A stretch of 64,000 bases of DNA. Origin: Streptomyces sp. HUAS YS2 (GTDB lineage Bacteria; Actinomycetota; Actinomycetes; Streptomycetales; Streptomycetaceae). Within the stretch, counting starts at the first letter, position 1. Every line of letters starts with the position of its first letter. Below the pieces are notes generated by a model. It was not told the origin of the DNA, searched no databases, and saw only the letters and a program-made list of their open reading frames with translations. The stretch spans positions 6,853,001 through 6,917,000 of the forward strand of contig NZ_CP137573.1 of NCBI RefSeq assembly GCF_033343995.1. The letters are read 5' to 3'. A program made the position numbers and the translations under genes. Of the stretch, positions 7,735 through 16,632 are shown piece by piece.

Positions 7735-8964
7735 ATGGCCGAGTTCACGCTCGATCTCAACGACGACCAGAAGCAGGTCCGTGACTGGCTGCACGGATTC
7801 GCCGCGGACGTGATGCGCCCCGCCGCCGCCGAGTGGGACGAGCGTGAGGAGACCCCCTGGCCCATCATCCAGGAGGCGGCCAAGCTCGGCATCTACTCCC
7901 TGGACTTCTACGCCCAGCAGTTCTTCGACCCGACCGGCCTCGGCATCCCGATGGCGATGGAGGAGCTCTTCTGGGGCGACGCGGGCATCGCGCTCTCCAT
8001 CGTAGGCACCGGCCTCGCTGCCGTCGGCGTCCTCGCCAACGGCACCGAGGAGCAGATCGGCACCTGGATCCCGCAGATGTACGGCGACGTCAACGACGTC
8101 AAGGTCGCCGCCTTCTGCTCCTCCGAGCCGGACGCGGGCTCCGACGTCGCCTCGATGCGCACCCGCGCCGTCTACGACGAGGCCAAGGACGAGTGGGTCC
8201 TCAACGGCACCAAGACCTGGGCGACCAACGGCGGCATCGCCAACGTCCACGTCGTCGTCGCCTGCGTCGACGCGGAACTCGGCTCCAAGGGCCACGCCTC
8301 CTTCATCGTGCCGCCGAACACCCCCGGCCTGTCCCAGGGTCAGAAGTTCCAGAAGCACGGCATCCGCGCCTCGCACACCGCCGAGGTCGTCCTGGAGGAC
8401 GTGCGCATCCCCGGCAGCTGCCTGCTCGGCGGCAAGGAGAAGCTCGACGAGCGCCTCGCCCGGGCCCGCGAGAAGGCGAAGGCGGGCGGCGGCGAGCGGG
8501 TGAAGAACGCCGCCATGGCCACCTTCGAGGCCTCCCGCCCGGCCGTCGGCGCCATGGCCGTCGGCACCGCCCGCGCCGCGTACGAGGTCGCCCTCGACTA
8601 CGCGAAGACCCGCGAGCAGTTCGGCCGCCCGATCATCGACAACCAGGGCATCGCCTTCCAGCTCGCCGACATGCGCACCCAGATCGACGCCGCCCGGCTC
8701 CTCGTCTGGCGTGCCTCCTGGATGGCGACCACCGGCAAGCCGTTCACGTCGGCCGAGGGCTCGATGTCCAAGCTCTTCGCGAGCGAGGTCGCCAAGAAGG
8801 TGACCGCGCAGGCCATCCAGATCCTCGGCGGCAACGGCTTCACCCGCGAGTACCCCGTGGAGCGGATGCACCGCGACGCCGCGATCTACACCATCTTCGA
8901 GGGCACCAGCGAGATCCAGCGCCTGGTGATCGCCCGCACCCTCTCCGGGATGCAGATCCGCTGA
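7735..8964 (+). CDS. Acyl-CoA dehydrogenase
   Basis: 409-residue FAD flavoprotein of the acyl-CoA dehydrogenase family, introducing the alpha-beta double bond in fatty acyl-CoA or branched acyl-CoA. It has the N-terminal helical domain, the middle beta domain (FCSSEPDAGSD, then KTWATNGG) and the C-terminal helical domain with AIQILGGNGFTREYPVERM. The catalytic Glu is in IFEGTSEIQ near the C-terminus. The ATG at 7735 has GGGAGGG 4-10 bases upstream; an in-frame ATG 15 bases earlier lacks one. It is probably controlled by the divergent TetR protein. Chain-length preference is not visible. Confidence 0.93.
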   Translation: MAEFTLDLNDDQKQVRDWLHGFAADVMRPAAAEWDEREETPWPIIQEAAKLGIYSLDFYAQQFFDPTGLGIPMAMEELFWGDAGIALSIVGTGLAAVGVLANGTEEQIGTWIPQMYGDVNDVKVAAFCSSEPDAGSDVASMRTRAVYDEAKDEWVLNGTKTWATNGGIANVHVVVACVDAELGSKGHASFIVPPNTPGLSQGQKFQKHGIRASHTAEVVLEDVRIPGSCLLGGKEKLDERLARAREKAKAGGGERVKNAAMATFEASRPAVGAMAVGTARAAYEVALDYAKTREQFGRPIIDNQGIAFQLADMRTQIDAARLLVWRASWMATTGKPFTSAEGSMSKLFASEVAKKVTAQAIQILGGNGFTREYPVERMHRDAAIYTIFEGTSEIQRLVIARTLSGMQIR

Positions 8965-9159
8965 CCCGGTCGGGGAGCGCCGGTCCCGTCTCCGTGGGGG
9001 AGGCGGGACCGGCGCTTCTGCGTACCCTGAGGGCCGGTGCTGCCGCGCGCCCCGGGTCCGGCCAACGGGCCGAATCCGGACGGGTGTTCACCCCGCGACC
9101 CCCGCCGCCGGGCGCTGCGGCAGAATCGGTCGCGAAGACGATCAAGGGGGCATGGATCC

Positions 9160-10524
9160 ATGGCAACCACCCGCACCGAGATTCCCGGGCCGGCCGGACT
9201 GCCGCTGCTCGGCTCGATGTTCGACCTGAAGGACGACACGCTCGGCACCTTCCTGCGGTCGCAGCGCGAGCACGGCGACGTCGTGCGCATCACCGCGGGC
9301 CCGCCCGGCATCCGCGCCACGGTGTACTGCGTCTTCTCCGCCGAGGGCGCCCAGCAGGTGCTGGCCGGCGAGGCGGCGAACTTCCGCAAGGAGAACAACT
9401 TCTACGAGGAGATCAGGGAGTCCTTCGGCAACGGTCTGCTGACCGCCCAGGACGAGGACTACCTGCGGCAGCGCCGGCTCGTCCAGCCGCTGTTCACCAG
9501 GAAGCGCGTCGACGGCTACGCCGAGGCGGTCGCCGCCGAGGTCGCCAGGGTCCTCACCGGCTGGCAGGACGCCGACGACGCCACCGTGGACGTGCTCGAC
9601 GAGATGACCGAACTCGCCCTGCGTGCCGTGGCCCGCATCCTGTTCGGAACCGACGTCGACGCGGCCGTCGAGATCGTCGAGCGCTGCTTCCCGGTCATCA
9701 ACGACTACGTGCAACGCCGCGGCTACTCGCCGCTCAGCACCCCCCGCGAATGGCCCACCCCCGGCAACCGCAAGGCCGCCGCCGCGCACCGCGAGCTCTA
9801 CGCCGTCTGCGACCGGATCATCGCCGAGCGCCGCGCGTCCGGCCGGACCGGCGCCCAGGACCTGCTCAGCCTCCTCGCCGAGGCGGAGAGCGCCGAGGAC
9901 CGCAGTTTCGACGCCGACGAGCTGCGCGAACAGGTGCTGATCTTCCTGCTCGCCGGACACGAGACGACGGCCACCTCCCTCGGTTTCGCCCTCCACCTGC
10001 TGGCCCTCCACCCGGAGCAGCGCAAGCGAGCCCACGAGGAGGTCGACCGCGTCCTCGCCGGCCGTACGCCCACCGCCGCCGACCTGGACGCCCTGCCGTA
10101 CCTCACCCAGGTCCTCAAGGAGGCCATGCGCCTCTTCCCCGCCGCCCCCGCCATCGGCCGCCGTGCCGTCGCCGCCACCGAGATCGGCGGGCACACCATC
10201 CCGGCCGGCGCCGACGTCATCGTCGCCCCCTGGGTCACCCACCGGCACCCGGACTACTGGCCCGACGCGGACCGGTTCGACCCCGACCGGTTCACCCCCG
10301 AGGCCGAGGCGGAACGGCCCCGCTACGCCTGGTTCCCGTTCGGCGGCGGGCCGCGCGCCTGCATCGGCCAGCACTTCTCGATGCTGGAGTCCGTGATCGC
10401 GCTCGCGATGGTCCTGCAGGCGTACGACTTCGAGGCCATCGACACCGAGGTCCCGCTCTCCACCGGCATCACGCTCCAGGCGCTGGGCACGGCCCGCGTC
10501 CGGCTGCACGCCCGCACCGCCTAG
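9160..10524 (+). CDS. Cytochrome P450
   Basis: 454-residue haem monooxygenase. The I-helix oxygen-activation motif is LLAGHETTATS, the K-helix ExxR is KEAMR, the PERF-like region is FDPDRF, and the haem-binding loop is FPFGGGPRACIGQ with Cys401 as axial ligand. The overall style (PGPAGLPLLGSMFDL at the N-terminus, long meander) resembles bacterial class P450s related to fatty-acid hydroxylases rather than the short macrolide-type enzymes. AAGGGGG at 9144-9150 supports the ATG at 9160. No ferredoxin gene is adjacent, so electron transfer partners must be encoded elsewhere. The substrate is unknown. Confidence 0.92.
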   Translation: MATTRTEIPGPAGLPLLGSMFDLKDDTLGTFLRSQREHGDVVRITAGPPGIRATVYCVFSAEGAQQVLAGEAANFRKENNFYEEIRESFGNGLLTAQDEDYLRQRRLVQPLFTRKRVDGYAEAVAAEVARVLTGWQDADDATVDVLDEMTELALRAVARILFGTDVDAAVEIVERCFPVINDYVQRRGYSPLSTPREWPTPGNRKAAAAHRELYAVCDRIIAERRASGRTGAQDLLSLLAEAESAEDRSFDADELREQVLIFLLAGHETTATSLGFALHLLALHPEQRKRAHEEVDRVLAGRTPTAADLDALPYLTQVLKEAMRLFPAAPAIGRRAVAATEIGGHTIPAGADVIVAPWVTHRHPDYWPDADRFDPDRFTPEAEAERPRYAWFPFGGGPRACIGQHFSMLESVIALAMVLQAYDFEAIDTEVPLSTGITLQALGTARVRLHARTA

Positions 10525-10528
10525 CGAG

Positions 10529-10563
10529 GCCGCCCCGGCCCCCGCAACGGGGGCCGGGGCGGC
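10529..10563. terminator. Bidirectional terminator
   Basis: Perfect 15-bp stem (GCCGCCCCGGCCCCC at 10529-10543 and its complement at 10549-10563, 5-base loop) sitting between the convergent P450 and methyltransferase genes. Confidence 0.88.
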
Positions 10564-10568
10564 TCGGC

Positions 10569-11354
10569 TCACCGGGTCGCGACGACCACGGTCGCGTACA
10601 GCTCCTCGGACGTGACCGTCCGCGGCGTCAGTCCGGCCGCGGCGAGCGTCCCGACCACCCGGTCGCACTGCCGCTCGCTGGTCTCCGTCAGCAGCCGCCC
10701 GCCGGGCGCCAGCCAGCCGGCCGCCTCCGCGGCCACCCGGCGCAGCACGTCGAGGCCGTCCGCGCCGCCGTCCAGCGCCACCAGCGGCTCGTGCTCGCGC
10801 GCCTCCGGTGGGAGCAGGCCGACATCTCCGGACGGCACGTACGGCACGTTCGCGACCAGCACGTCGACCCGCCCGCGCAGCGTGCCGGGCAGCGGGGCGA
10901 ACAGGTCGCCCTCGTACACCCGCCCGCCGAGGGACTCGACGTTCCGCCGGGCGCACCGCACGGCGGCCGGCTCGATGTCCGAGGCGTGCACCTCGGCGTC
11001 CGGGAACCGGGACAGCAGCACCGCCGCGGCCGCGCCGGACCCGCAGCACAGGTCGACGCACACAGCGTCCGCCCCGGACAGGCCGACGGCCTGCTCGACG
11101 AGGAACTCGGTACGCCGCCGGGGCACGAACACCCCGGGGTCGACGGCGATCCGCAGACCCGCGAACGCGGCCCAGCCCACGACCTGTTCGAGCGGAAGAC
11201 CGGCGGCGCGCCGTTCGGTCATCGCGTCGAGTTCGGCGGCGTCACGCGCGGTGGAGAAGAGGATCTCCGCCTCGTCCTCCGCGAACACGCAGCCTGCGGC
11301 GCGGAGTCGGGAGACGGTGGCGGAGCGGAGAGGAACAGAGAGGTCGAACGACAT
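10569..11354 (-). CDS. PrmC-related protein N5-glutamine methyltransferase-like protein
   Basis: 261-residue SAM-dependent methyltransferase. An N-terminal helical domain (~1-80) is followed by a Rossmann fold with VDLCCGSGAAA (motif I) and NVPYVPSG (motif IV). Genuine PrmC/HemK carries NPPY; the NVPY variant belongs to a PrmC-related actinobacterial group annotated only as putative glutamine methyltransferases, so release-factor methylation should not be assumed. The ATG at 11354 has AAAGG upstream. It converges on the P450 gene across a strong terminator. Confidence 0.82.
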   Translation of the reverse strand: MSFDLSVPLRSATVSRLRAAGCVFAEDEAEILFSTARDAAELDAMTERRAAGLPLEQVVGWAAFAGLRIAVDPGVFVPRRRTEFLVEQAVGLSGADAVCVDLCCGSGAAAAVLLSRFPDAEVHASDIEPAAVRCARRNVESLGGRVYEGDLFAPLPGTLRGRVDVLVANVPYVPSGDVGLLPPEAREHEPLVALDGGADGLDVLRRVAAEAAGWLAPGGRLLTETSERQCDRVVGTLAAAGLTPRTVTSEELYATVVVATR

Positions 11355-11542
11355 GGAAGAACCTTTCGGGAAGCCGAGTGGCGCTCCCGCGGTCACCGTC
11401 GTCCGGTCGACCACACGATCGTCGAGGGGGAGCACCCTGCCTGCATGGCGTGAATGGGTCTCACCTCCTCGGTCGCGTGCTGCCTGAGCCGCACACATTA
11501 CATGATCGACAGCGTGTGGCCGACCGCCCCGAGCGGCTTCGT

Positions 11543-12028
11543 TCAGCCGGCCAGCTGCGCCTCGATGGCCGCGAGGACCTCGGGGGCGTCCGGCTCGGTG
11601 CGCGGACGGAAACGGGTGACCTCGCCGTCCCGGCCGATCAGGAACTTCTCGAAGTTCCACTGGATGTCGCCGGCCTCGCCCTCGGCGTCCGTGACCCGGG
11701 TCAGCTCCTGGTAGAGCGGGTGCCGGTCCGCGCCGTTCACGTCGGTCTTCTCCAGCAGCGGGAAGGTGACGCCGTAGGTCGCCGAGCAGAAGGTCTGGAT
11801 CTCGTCGGCGCTGCCCGGCTCCTGCCCGGCGAACTGGTTGCAGGGCACGCCGAGCACGGTGAAGCCCTTCTCCCCGTACTCCTTCTGCAGCCGCTCCAGG
11901 CCGGCGTACTGCGGGGTCAGCCCGCACTTGGAGGCGACGTTCACGACGAGCACGGCCCGGTCGCGGAAGTCCGCCAGGGAGATCGGGTCGCCGGAGAGGG
12001 TCTTCAGCGGAATGTCGTACAGGCTCAT
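11543..12028 (-). CDS. Glutathione peroxidase family thiol peroxidase
   Basis: 161-residue peroxidase with Cys instead of selenocysteine at the active site (NVASKCGLTPQ, Cys35). The tetrad partners are Gln69 (CNQFAGQEP) and Trp124-Asn125 (IQWNFEKFL). In bacteria such Cys-type enzymes generally use thioredoxin and reduce organic hydroperoxides in the cytosol. Cys63 or Cys81 could serve as resolving Cys. The ATG at 12028 has GAGGAG upstream. It is divergent from a small DUF6011-like gene only 36 bp away, so their promoters overlap. Confidence 0.9.
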   Translation of the reverse strand: MSLYDIPLKTLSGDPISLADFRDRAVLVVNVASKCGLTPQYAGLERLQKEYGEKGFTVLGVPCNQFAGQEPGSADEIQTFCSATYGVTFPLLEKTDVNGADRHPLYQELTRVTDAEGEAGDIQWNFEKFLIGRDGEVTRFRPRTEPDAPEVLAAIEAQLAG

Positions 12029-12064
12029 GGACAGCTCCTCGTCGGAATGAGGTTTGATCTCAAC

Positions 12065-12280
12065 ATGGGAGAAGAACCGCTGGCAATCGACATCGATTCC
12101 GCACCGGGCGAAGACGGCCCGCGTCGCGTGTGGTGCCGCCTCTGCGGCCGCCCCCTGACTGGCGCGGAGTCCCGCCGCACCGGCCTCGGCCCGTCCTGCG
12201 ACGCCAAGCTCCACCCGCCGGGCCCGGACATCCGGACTCGGCGGCACGAGGTCGAGCAGGACACCCTGCCCGGGGTCTAG
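12065..12280 (+). CDS. Small DUF6011-like zinc-ribbon protein
   Basis: 71-residue protein. The central motif CRLCGRPLTGAESRRTGLGP and the following Cys (SCDAKL) resemble the DUF6011 domain, a short Cys-containing motif common in actinobacteria and phages and probably metal-binding. The start is uncertain: ATG 12065 (weak GAGG 12 bases upstream) or in-frame ATG 12047. It is divergent from the glutathione peroxidase gene and convergent with tesB. No function is known. Confidence 0.65.
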   Translation: MGEEPLAIDIDSAPGEDGPRRVWCRLCGRPLTGAESRRTGLGPSCDAKLHPPGPDIRTRRHEVEQDTLPGV

Positions 12281-12301
12281 GGCTCGCGGACCGCCCGGGA
12301 T

Positions 12302-13165
12302 CTAGAGCTTCCGGAACAGGCCCTCCTGGACCACCGACACCAGCAGCCGGCCCTCGCGGTCGTAGATGCGGCCCCGGGCGAGGCCGCGGCCGCCCGTGGC
12401 GATCGGGGACTCCTGGTCGTAGAGGAACCACTCGTCGGCGCGGAACGGGCGGTGGAACCACATCGCGTGGTCCAGTGACGCCATGTCGAAGCCACGCGGC
12501 CCCCACAGCGGCTCCACCGGGATGCGCACCGCGTCGAGCAGCGTCATGTCGGACGCGTACGTCAGCGCGCAGGTGTGGATCAGCGGGTCGTCGCCCAGCG
12601 GGCCCACCGCCCGCATCCACACCGCACTGCGCGGGTCCGCGTCCCGGACCTCCTCCTTCGTCCAGCGCAGCCGGTCCACGTAGCGGATGTCGAAGGCCAT
12701 CCGCCGGGCCATCCGGTCCAGCGACTCCGGCAGCGCGCCGAGGTGGTCGCGGATCTCGTCCGCGAGCCGCGGCAGGCTCTCCGGGTCGGTCAGGTGTCGC
12801 GGCGGCAGCTGGTGCTCGAAGGCCGACTCCTCCGGCCGGTGGAAGGAGGCCGTCAGGTTGAAGATCGTCCGGCCGTCCTGGACCGCCGTGACCCGGCGGG
12901 TGGTGAACGACCGGCCGTCCCGTACCCGCTCCACCTGGTACACGATCGGCAGGCCGGGACGGCCCGGCCGCAGGAAGTACGCGTGCAACGAGTGCACCGG
13001 CCGGTCGCCCTCGGTGGTGCGGCCGGCCGCGACCAGGGCCTGGCCGGCGACCTGCCCGCCGAAGACCCGCTGCAACGACTCCTGCGGACTGCGGCCGCGG
13101 AAGATGTTCACCTCGATCCGCTCCAGATCGAGCAGGTCGACGAGTCTCTCGGCTGGGTTGGTCAC
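12302..13165 (-). CDS. tesB: Acyl-CoA thioesterase II
   Basis: 287-residue double-hotdog thioesterase hydrolysing acyl-CoA to free acid and CoA. The N-terminal hotdog has FGGQVAGQALVAAGRT and HSLHAYFLRPG. The C-terminal hotdog has ASLDHAMWFHRPF (catalytic Asp) and SVVQEGLFR (catalytic Gln) at the very end, as in E. coli TesB. It lies 18 bp downstream of the DExH helicase gene on the same strand and is likely co-transcribed with it. Confidence 0.93.
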   Translation of the reverse strand: MTNPAERLVDLLDLERIEVNIFRGRSPQESLQRVFGGQVAGQALVAAGRTTEGDRPVHSLHAYFLRPGRPGLPIVYQVERVRDGRSFTTRRVTAVQDGRTIFNLTASFHRPEESAFEHQLPPRHLTDPESLPRLADEIRDHLGALPESLDRMARRMAFDIRYVDRLRWTKEEVRDADPRSAVWMRAVGPLGDDPLIHTCALTYASDMTLLDAVRIPVEPLWGPRGFDMASLDHAMWFHRPFRADEWFLYDQESPIATGGRGLARGRIYDREGRLLVSVVQEGLFRKL

Positions 13166-13183
13166 CTTCGTCCTCCTCCGGTG

Positions 13184-15697
13184 CTACAGCTGTCCGACCG
13201 ACGTCACACGGACGACCGCCCGGCCCTCCTCGTCGGAGGCCGCGAGATCGACCTCCGCACTGATGCCCCAGTCATGGTCGCCGTTCGGGTCGGCGAACGT
13301 CTGCCGGACGCGCCACAGACCGTGCGCCGGGTCCTCCTCGATGGACAGCAGCTTCGGGCCGCGCGCGTCCGGGCCGGTGCCCAGGTCGTCGTACTCGTCC
13401 CAGTACGCGTCCATCGCCTCGCCCCACGCGTCCGCGTCCCAGCCGGACTCGCCGTCCAGCTCGCCCAGCGCGTCCACATTGTCCAGCGCCGCCAGCTCCA
13501 CCCGGCGGAACATCGCGTTGCGCACCAGCACCCGGAACGCGCGGGCGTTCGCCGTGACCGGCTTGACCTGGTCGGCCTTCTCCTGCGCCTCCTCGGCGGT
13601 CTCGACCTCCGGGTTCGCCAGCTGCTCCCACTCGTCGAGCAGCGAGGAGTCCACCTGGCGGACCATCTCGCCCAGCCACTCGATGAGGTCCTCGAGGTCC
13701 TCGGTCTTCAGGTCGTCCGGGATCGTGTGGTCCAACGCCTTGTACGCGCTCGCGAGATAGCGCAGCACGATGCCCTCGGTCCGTGCCAGCTCGTACCAGG
13801 ACGTGAACTCCGTGAAGGACAGCGCCCGTTCGTACATGTCACGGATGACGGACTTCGGCGAGACCGGATGGTCGCCGACCCACGGGTGCGACTTCCGGTA
13901 GACGTTGTACGCGTGCCACAGCAGTTCCTCGAGCGGCTTCGGGTACGAGATGTCCTGGAGCCGCTCCATCCGCTCCTCGTACTCGACGCCGTCCGCCTTC
14001 ATCTGCCCGACGGCCTCGCCGCGCGCCTTGTTCTGCATGGCGGCCAGGATCTGGCGCGGGTCGTCCAGGGTCGACTCGACGACCGACACCATGTCCAGCG
14101 CGTACGACGGGGACTCCGGGTCCAGCAGGTCGAACGCCGCCAGCGCGAACGTCGACAGCGGCTGGTTCAGCGCGAAGTCCTGCTGCAGATCGACGGTGAG
14201 CCGGATCGTGCGGCCCTCCGCGTCCGGGGTGTCCAGCTGCTCCACCACGCCGCCGTCGAGCAGCGAGCGGTAGATCGCGATCGCCCGGCGGATGTGCCGC
14301 AGCTGGTTCTTCCGCGGCTCGTGGTTGTCCTCCAGGAGCTTGCGCATCGCCTCGAAGGCGTTGCCCGGCCGGGCGATCACCGAGAGCAGCATGATGTTCG
14401 TGACCTTGAAACGGGAGGTCAGCGGCTCCGGCTCGGAGCCGATCAGCTTCTCGAAGGTGGTGTCGCTCCAGGCGACGAAGCCCTCCGGGGCCTTCTTGCG
14501 GACCACCTTGCGGCGCTTCTTCGGGTCGTCGCCGGCCTTCGCCAGCGCCTTCTCGTTCTCGATGACGTGCTCGGGCGCCTGCGCCACGACGTAACCGGCC
14601 GTGTCGAAACCGGCCCGGCCGGCCCGGCCCGCGATCTGGTGGAACTCCCGGGCCCGCAGCGTGCGCACCCGGCTGCCGTCGTACTTCGTCAGCGCCGTGA
14701 ACAGCACCGTGCGGATCGGCACGTTCACGCCCACGCCGAGGGTGTCCGTCCCGCAGATCACCTTCAGCAGACCCGCCTGGGCCAGCTTCTCGACGAGCCG
14801 GCGGTACTTCGGCAGCATGCCCGCGTGGTGCACGCCGATGCCGTGGCGTACGTACCGCGAGAGGTTCTGGCCGAACTTGGTGGTGAACCGGAAGTTGCCG
14901 ATCAGCTCGGCGATCTTGTCCTTCTCCTCGCGCGAGCACATGTTGATGCTCATCAGCGACTGCGCCCGCTCCACGGCCTGCGCCTGCGTGAAGTGGACGA
15001 TGTAGACCGGCGCCTGCTTGGTCTCCAGGAGCTCGGTCAGGGTCTCCGTGATGGGCGTGAGCTCGTACTGGTACGACAGGGGCACCGGCCGCGTCGCCGA
15101 GCGGACCACGGCGGTCGGACGGCCGGTGCGGCGGGTCAGGTCCTTCTCGAACATCGACACGTCGCCGAGCGTCGCCGACATCAGGACGAACTGCGCCTGC
15201 GGCAGTTCGAGGATCGGGATCTGCCACGCCCAGCCGCGGTCCGCCTCCGCGTAGAAGTGGAACTCGTCCATGACGACCTGGCCGATGTCGGCGTCCTTGC
15301 CGTCCCGCAGCGCGATCGAGGCCAGCACCTCCGCCGTGCAGCAGATCACCGGGGCGTCGGCGTTCACGGACGCGTCGCCGGTCAGCATGCCGACGTTCTC
15401 GGTGCCGAAGATCTTGCACAGGTCGAAGAACTTCTCCGACACCAGCGCCTTGATCGGCGCGGTGTAGAAGGTGACCTGGTCGTTCGCCAGCGCCGCGAAG
15501 TGCGCACCCGCCGCGACCAGCGACTTTCCGGAGCCGGTCGGGGTCGAAAGGATCACGTTCGCCCCGGAGACCACCTCGATCAGCGCCTCCTCCTGGGCCG
15601 GGTAGAGCGTGATGCCCCGGCCCTCCGCCCATGAGGAGAAGGCCTCGAAGAGGGCGTCGGGGTCGGCGGTCGCAGGGAGCTGATCGATAAGGGTCAC
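13184..15697 (-). CDS. DExH-box RNA helicase with DUF3516 C-terminus
   Basis: 837-residue superfamily 2 helicase. Motif I is STPTGSGKS, motif II MDEFHFY (DEFH), motif III SATLGD, and the C-terminal RecA domain carries VHHAGMLPKYRR, GTDTLGVGVNVP and QIAGRAGRAGFD. The last ~330 residues match the actinobacterial DUF3516 helicase tail. These proteins resemble Ski2/Mtr4-type helicases and probably remodel structured RNA. The GTG at 15697 was chosen because the protein then begins TLIDQLPA, as usual in this group; an ATG at 15790 would add 31 unsupported residues across the divergent promoter. It is followed closely by tesB. Confidence 0.87.
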   Translation of the reverse strand: MTLIDQLPATADPDALFEAFSSWAEGRGITLYPAQEEALIEVVSGANVILSTPTGSGKSLVAAGAHFAALANDQVTFYTAPIKALVSEKFFDLCKIFGTENVGMLTGDASVNADAPVICCTAEVLASIALRDGKDADIGQVVMDEFHFYAEADRGWAWQIPILELPQAQFVLMSATLGDVSMFEKDLTRRTGRPTAVVRSATRPVPLSYQYELTPITETLTELLETKQAPVYIVHFTQAQAVERAQSLMSINMCSREEKDKIAELIGNFRFTTKFGQNLSRYVRHGIGVHHAGMLPKYRRLVEKLAQAGLLKVICGTDTLGVGVNVPIRTVLFTALTKYDGSRVRTLRAREFHQIAGRAGRAGFDTAGYVVAQAPEHVIENEKALAKAGDDPKKRRKVVRKKAPEGFVAWSDTTFEKLIGSEPEPLTSRFKVTNIMLLSVIARPGNAFEAMRKLLEDNHEPRKNQLRHIRRAIAIYRSLLDGGVVEQLDTPDAEGRTIRLTVDLQQDFALNQPLSTFALAAFDLLDPESPSYALDMVSVVESTLDDPRQILAAMQNKARGEAVGQMKADGVEYEERMERLQDISYPKPLEELLWHAYNVYRKSHPWVGDHPVSPKSVIRDMYERALSFTEFTSWYELARTEGIVLRYLASAYKALDHTIPDDLKTEDLEDLIEWLGEMVRQVDSSLLDEWEQLANPEVETAEEAQEKADQVKPVTANARAFRVLVRNAMFRRVELAALDNVDALGELDGESGWDADAWGEAMDAYWDEYDDLGTGPDARGPKLLSIEEDPAHGLWRVRQTFADPNGDHDWGISAEVDLAASDEEGRAVVRVTSVGQL

Positions 15698-15828
15698 GAC
15701 CCCATCTTGCCTGGATTCCGTCCGGATGAGGGAACCGGCCACCGGGCCGAAGATCACGGACGGTACGCTGTCCCGCCGACCGGTCGTCAACTGAGCGCCG
15801 GCGCAGGATGAATGGGGCGGGAACGACC

Positions 15829-16620
15829 ATGATGGGACCGGCGCACTCGCTGTCCGGAGCGGCGGCCTGGCTGGGCGTCGGGGCGGCCTCGGCCGGCTTC
15901 GGGCATCCCATGCCGTGGCCGGTGGTCGTCGTCGGCGCGCTCATCTGCGCGGGCGCCGCGCTCGCCCCCGACCTCGACCACAAGTCGGCGACCATCTCGC
16001 GCGCCTTCGGGCCCGTCTCGCGCGGTCTGTGCGAGATCGTCGACAAGCTGTCGTACGCGGTCTACAAGTCGACCCGCTCCACCGCCGACCCGCGCAGGTC
16101 CGGCGGGCACCGCACACTCACCCACACCTGGCTGTGGGCGGTCCTGATCGGCGCCGGAGCCTCCGTGGCGGCGGTCACCGGCGGCCGGTGGGCCGTCCTC
16201 GCCATCCTCTTCGTGCACCTCGTGCTCGCCGTCGAGGGTCTGCTGTGGCGGGCCGCCCGGATGTCCAGCGACGTCCTGGTCTGGCTGCTCGGCGCGACCA
16301 GCGCGTGGATCCTCGCGGGCGTCCTGGACAAGCCCGGCAGCGGCTCGAACTGGCTCTTCGAGGCGCCCGGGCAGGAGTACCTGTGGCTCGGGCTGCCGAT
16401 CGTGCTCGGCGCGCTGGTGCACGACATCGGCGACGCGCTGACCGTCTCCGGCTGCCCGATCCTGTGGCCGATCCCGGTCGGCCGCAAGCGCTGGTACCCG
16501 GTCGGTCCGCCGAAGGCGATGCGCTTCCGGGCCGGCAGCTGGGTCGAGCTGAAGGTGCTCATGCCCGTGTTCATGCTGCTCGGCGGCGTGGGCGGGGCGT
16601 CCGCGCTGGGCTACCTGTAG
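15829..16620 (+). CDS. YdjM-like membrane-bound metal-dependent hydrolase (DUF457)
   Basis: 263-residue polytopic membrane protein. The family signature is present as AHSLSGAAA near the start, LAPDLDHKSATISR, a conserved GGHRTLTHTW and a distal ALVHDIGDALT. The His/Asp residues suggest a metal centre at the membrane. Function in actinobacteria is unknown. Two starts are possible: ATG 15829 (GGGGCGGGA upstream, MMGPAHSLSG) was preferred to ATG 15808. It is divergent from the helicase gene and 12 bp upstream of the TPR gene. Confidence 0.82.
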   Translation: MMGPAHSLSGAAAWLGVGAASAGFGHPMPWPVVVVGALICAGAALAPDLDHKSATISRAFGPVSRGLCEIVDKLSYAVYKSTRSTADPRRSGGHRTLTHTWLWAVLIGAGASVAAVTGGRWAVLAILFVHLVLAVEGLLWRAARMSSDVLVWLLGATSAWILAGVLDKPGSGSNWLFEAPGQEYLWLGLPIVLGALVHDIGDALTVSGCPILWPIPVGRKRWYPVGPPKAMRFRAGSWVELKVLMPVFMLLGGVGGASALGYL

Positions 16621-16632
16621 GGGAGTACGGGC

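Noticed and set aside
8193..11453. Very long plus-strand ORF (1086 codons) over the acyl-CoA dehydrogenase, P450 and methyltransferase genes
   Set aside because: It is a frame shadow caused by GC-rich third positions: composition is Arg/Pro/Gly/Ala-rich without domains, and it overlaps well-supported genes in other frames and on the other strand.
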